Below, piece by piece: positions 61,502-64,000 of a stretch of DNA of 64,000 nt. The translations under genes were made by a program, and so were the position numbers. The DNA is from DASQYE01 sp036389315 (GTDB taxonomy: Bacteria > Acidobacteriota > Blastocatellia > Pyrinomonadales > Pyrinomonadaceae), in the NCBI GenBank assembly GCA_036389315.1, contig DASVQF010000008.1, positions 1 to 64,000 on the forward strand, written 5' to 3'. The notes below the pieces were generated by a model that was given only the letters and a program-made list of their open reading frames with translations, was not told where the DNA came from and made no database searches. Each line of letters starts with the position of its first letter. The stretch's first letter is position 1.

Positions 61502-62689
61502 ATGATGAGCGACACGTCTGACAGCTATGATTGTATTATCGTCGGCGGCGGCCCCGGGGGAGCAAGCGCCGCGATTCACCTGGCCACGAAGGGCGCGCGC
61601 GTGCTCCTGATCGAGCAGAAGAAGTTTCCGCGCGAGAAGCTGTGCGGAGAGTTCATCTCGCCCGAGTGCCTTGAGCACTTTCGCCACCTCGGAGTCGCCG
61701 AGAGCATGGGCGTCGCGGGAGGCGTCAATGTCACCGAGACGCGCTTCTATTCGCGCAAGGGCGCGAGCATCTCAGTCCCTTCGCAGTGGTTCGGCCAGAG
61801 CGAGACTTTGGCGCTCGGACTGAGCCGCGCGGAGATGGACGAGCGCCTGCTCAGGCGCGCGAGTGCCGTCGGAGTCCAGGTTATTGAAGGCGCGCGCGTG
61901 AATGCTCTCTTAATGGAAGAGGGGCGTGTGTGCGGAGTGCGTGTGAAGGCGGGCGCGGCGGCGCGCGAATACAGCGCGCGCGTCACGATTGACGCGACCG
62001 GAAGATCGCGTGCCCTCTCGCGAGTCGTCGAGCAGCCCTCTCATCACGGGCGCGCTCCCTTCGTGGCCTTTAAGACGCACGTCTCGGGGGCGTGCAGCGA
62101 CGCAGGCTGCTGCGAAATCTATTCCTTCCCAGGCGGCTACGGCGGACTGGTTCCGGTCGAAGGGGGCTTGAGCAATCTCTGCTTCATAGTCTCGTCGCGG
62201 GATGCGCGAGTGCGACGGGGCGATGCCGAAAAGGTCGTGCGCGAGATCGTCATGACCAACCAGCGAGCGCGCCGGACGCTCGAACGAGCGCGTGCGCGCA
62301 CGGAATGGCTGGGCACTGCGCTCGAAGGGTTCGGACGCCGCGAGATCACGCCCGCCGAAGGGCTGCTCGCGGTGGGCGACGCCGCGTCCTTCATAGACCC
62401 GTTTACGGGCAGCGGCATGTTGATGGCTTTGGAGAGCGGCGAGCTGGCGGCACGCGTGGTCGCGCGTTGGCTGGACGCAACGGGGGGCGCGACGGCTCGC
62501 CTGGCAGAGTTGATGAAGGAATACCGCGCGCTTTACGGCACAGCGTTCGGCGCTCGCCTGCGCGTCTGCTCCATGCTCAGGCGCGCTGTCTTTATTCCGC
62601 GACTGGCCGACGCGGTGATCTTCACGCTCGGCACGAGCGCAAGCGTGCGGCGACGGCTTGCGCGCTCGACGCGTCCACAGTTTTCATGA
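61502..62689 (+). CDS. geranylgeranyl-reductase-like FAD oxidoreductase
   Basis: The 395-aa flavoprotein has CIIVGGGPGGASAAIHLA (11-28), LCGEFISPECL (GGR-type Cys block), ATGRSRALSR and GDAASFIDPFTGSGMLMALESGELA. It is the third member of this family in the window and is probably the tailoring enzyme of the ketosynthase cluster. Its TGA overlaps a possible ATG at 62686. Confidence 0.87.
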   Translation: MMSDTSDSYDCIIVGGGPGGASAAIHLATKGARVLLIEQKKFPREKLCGEFISPECLEHFRHLGVAESMGVAGGVNVTETRFYSRKGASISVPSQWFGQSETLALGLSRAEMDERLLRRASAVGVQVIEGARVNALLMEEGRVCGVRVKAGAAAREYSARVTIDATGRSRALSRVVEQPSHHGRAPFVAFKTHVSGACSDAGCCEIYSFPGGYGGLVPVEGGLSNLCFIVSSRDARVRRGDAEKVVREIVMTNQRARRTLERARARTEWLGTALEGFGRREITPAEGLLAVGDAASFIDPFTGSGMLMALESGELAARVVARWLDATGGATARLAELMKEYRALYGTAFGARLRVCSMLRRAVFIPRLADAVIFTLGTSASVRRRLARSTRPQFS

Positions 62690-62946
62690 GCGGCGAGTGG
62701 GCCCAGGCCGAGGGGATGGCCCAATTTATTCGTGCGCGGCGAGGCGGAAACGCTATGCACTTGCCACGGGCCCTTGTTTTGCGGTACAAAGACGGCGCGC
62801 TCGTTGAAGAGATTGCTCCCGGTGCTAAATTCGATTCGTCAGTTTGTTTGGGTCTGCAAAATTATTTCCCGAACCGCAAGCCCGGAGCCTACTTTGAACG
62901 AGCAATGATCCTGTTTCAGTTTCGCACCCAACGTAACGTTGTCTAG
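62686..62946 (+). CDS. possible small protein, doubtful
   Basis: An 86-codon frame starts by ATGA overlap with the flavoprotein. It has no ribosome binding site of its own beyond the coupling and no recognised motif. The frame extends upstream antiparallel to real codon usage, so it may be chance. Otherwise 62690-63031 holds only the ribosome binding site of the next gene (AAGGAG at 63018-63023). Confidence 0.25.
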   Translation: MSGEWAQAEGMAQFIRARRGGNAMHLPRALVLRYKDGALVEEIAPGAKFDSSVCLGLQNYFPNRKPGAYFERAMILFQFRTQRNVV

Positions 62947-63031
62947 AATCTCGTATGGACACGGCGTCTCTCTCGAACATTGGGCGAAACTTCCGAATCT
63001 TCTAAATCAGTTTGTCTAAGGAGTATACGAT

Positions 63032-64000
63032 ATGCGTGCGTTCCCTCCGCAAAGGCTCTCGGGCTACGTCCGACTTCTGTCCCTCTGTGCGGCTGTACTG
63101 TGCTGCGCGAGCGCCGCTCTGGCGCAGGCGCAATCGAATGCCGCAGACCTGCGCGGCTTCATCCGAGACCCGGCGGGCGCAGCCGTGACGGGCGCTTCCG
63201 TCACGGCGCGCAATCCCGCGACCAATATCACGCGCGATGCGACGACTAATGGCGAGGGCTTCTACCAGATCGTCAACTTGCCGCCGGGCAGTTACGAGAT
63301 CACGGTGGAGGCTGCGAACTTCAAGCGCGCCGTAGTCCCTTCAGTCCAGCTTACGGTCGGACAGCGCGCCGATCTGGACATCCCGCTGGAGATCGGCGAG
63401 GTCGGCGCGGAAGTCACCGTCACGGGCGCGACCACCGAAGTCGTTGAGACTTCGCGCACGGCCGTCGCCACCACCATCGACCAGCAGCGCATTGATAACC
63501 TGCCGATTAACGAACGAAACTATCTCTCGTTTGCGCTCACGACTTCTACTGTGACGCGCGACAACGCGCGCCCGATTGGCCCAGCGCCGACATCTGGACT
63601 CAACTTCGGCGGACAACGTGGACGCTCAAATCTGATTCAGGTTGACGGCGCAGACAACACTGACAACTCCGTGAACGCTTCGCGCTCGACCGTCAGCCAG
63701 GAGGCCGTGCAGGAGTTTCAGGTCGTCAGCAATTCATACGCGGCCGAGTTCGGACGCGCCGCGGGCGGTGTCGTCAACGTCGTCACCAAAGGCGGCGGCA
63801 ACGAGTTTCGCGGCAACGTCTTCGGCTTCCTTCGCCACAAGACCATCCAGGCGCGCAACCCCTTCGCCCCCGTCATCGATAACGACCCGAACAAGAAGCC
63901 GCCCTTTACGCGCGCGCAGTATGGCTTCACGCTGGGCGGCCCCTTCGACCGTGACCGCACCTTCTTCTTCTTCGCCTTCGAGCAGCGCCGCCGTAACGAG
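63032..64000 (+). CDS. Oar-like TonB-dependent receptor with carboxypeptidase-regulatory-like domain (partial, runs off the window)
   Basis: ATG 63032 has AAGGAG 8 nt upstream. The 323 residues visible comprise a signal peptide (cleavage after LAQA near residue 33), a CarboxypepD_reg-like domain at 38-120 (LRGFIRDPAGAAVTGASVTA, NGEGFYQIVNLPPGSYEITV) and a plug domain (VETSRTAVATTIDQQRIDNLP to GRAAGGVVNVVTKGGGNEFRG). The beta-barrel start GGPFDRDRTFFFFAFEQRR is characteristic. Such receptors are greatly expanded in Acidobacteriota and import large or oligomeric nutrients. The 3' end lies beyond the window. Confidence 0.9.
   Translation, partial: MRAFPPQRLSGYVRLLSLCAAVLCCASAALAQAQSNAADLRGFIRDPAGAAVTGASVTARNPATNITRDATTNGEGFYQIVNLPPGSYEITVEAANFKRAVVPSVQLTVGQRADLDIPLEIGEVGAEVTVTGATTEVVETSRTAVATTIDQQRIDNLPINERNYLSFALTTSTVTRDNARPIGPAPTSGLNFGGQRGRSNLIQVDGADNTDNSVNASRSTVSQEAVQEFQVVSNSYAAEFGRAAGGVVNVVTKGGGNEFRGNVFGFLRHKTIQARNPFAPVIDNDPNKKPPFTRAQYGFTLGGPFDRDRTFFFFAFEQRRRNE

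Noticed and set aside
62092..62946. 284-codon frame overlapping the flavoprotein
   Set aside because: Out-of-frame Arg-rich shadow; only its last 86 codons are even possible as a gene.

Overview
The window is a contiguous, GC-rich, gene-dense stretch of a bacterial chromosome that includes the replication origin. The partial Oar-like TonB-dependent receptor at the right edge, the cytochrome c / copper-monooxygenase-like protein with a DUF3471-type tail, the FecR protein with tryptophan/proline-rich repeats and the many TTG/GTG starts together suggest an Acidobacteriota-type bacterium. This is an inference from gene content; no 16S rRNA gene is present.

Layout. 1-300: a tRNA-Glu(CUC) with a near-ideal sigma-70 promoter. 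298-5701 (minus): a giant secreted DRGH-type nuclease with LTD, Ig-like, cadherin-like and PKD modules, followed after a terminator hairpin by a NuiA-type nuclease inhibitor. 5988-10738: a cupin and three exported proteins, one with a FecR domain. 10803-15236 (minus): two tandem paralogous APC-type transporters; the first has a c-di-AMP (ydaO/yuaA) riboswitch with its own terminator. 15538-21834: a 2-hydroxyacid dehydrogenase, small proteins, a GNAT, and a translationally coupled pair (zinc-ribbon subtilase, then a flavoprotein-GNAT fusion). 22044-29901 (plus): a tightly packed run containing a molybdopterin oxidoreductase, a NUDIX-MBL fusion and a three-gene AAA+ ATPase / Clp_N-KOW / VWA module. 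29957-33079: a geranylgeranyl-reductase-like flavoprotein and a LigB-AMMECR1 fusion.

33249-48845 is the origin region. gyrB, recF, dnaN and dnaA lie on the minus strand and rpmH-rnpA-yidD-yidC-jag-mnmE-mnmG on the plus strand. oriC lies between dnaN and dnaA and carries a Bacillus-like basal unwinding system: two abutting DnaA boxes, a GC tract, five TAG DnaA-trios and an AT tract. A cytochrome/monooxygenase gene is inserted between recF and dnaN on the other strand. 48859-50669 has parS-like half-sites and parAB. 50848-51870 is selD, which reads through an in-frame UGA where the catalytic Cys/Sec belongs, so it is predicted to be a selenoprotein. 52248-56502 is a partial ATP synthase operon (b', b, delta, alpha, gamma) without a, c, beta or epsilon. 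The right end holds a VanZ protein, an SPFH-zinc-ribbon protein, a small ketosynthase/hydrolase/methyltransferase/flavoprotein cluster, and the truncated TonB receptor.

The observations most worth following up are the nuclease-inhibitor pair, the AAA+/Clp_N-KOW/VWA module, the UGA-containing selD, the riboswitch-controlled transporter and the DnaA-trio origin.
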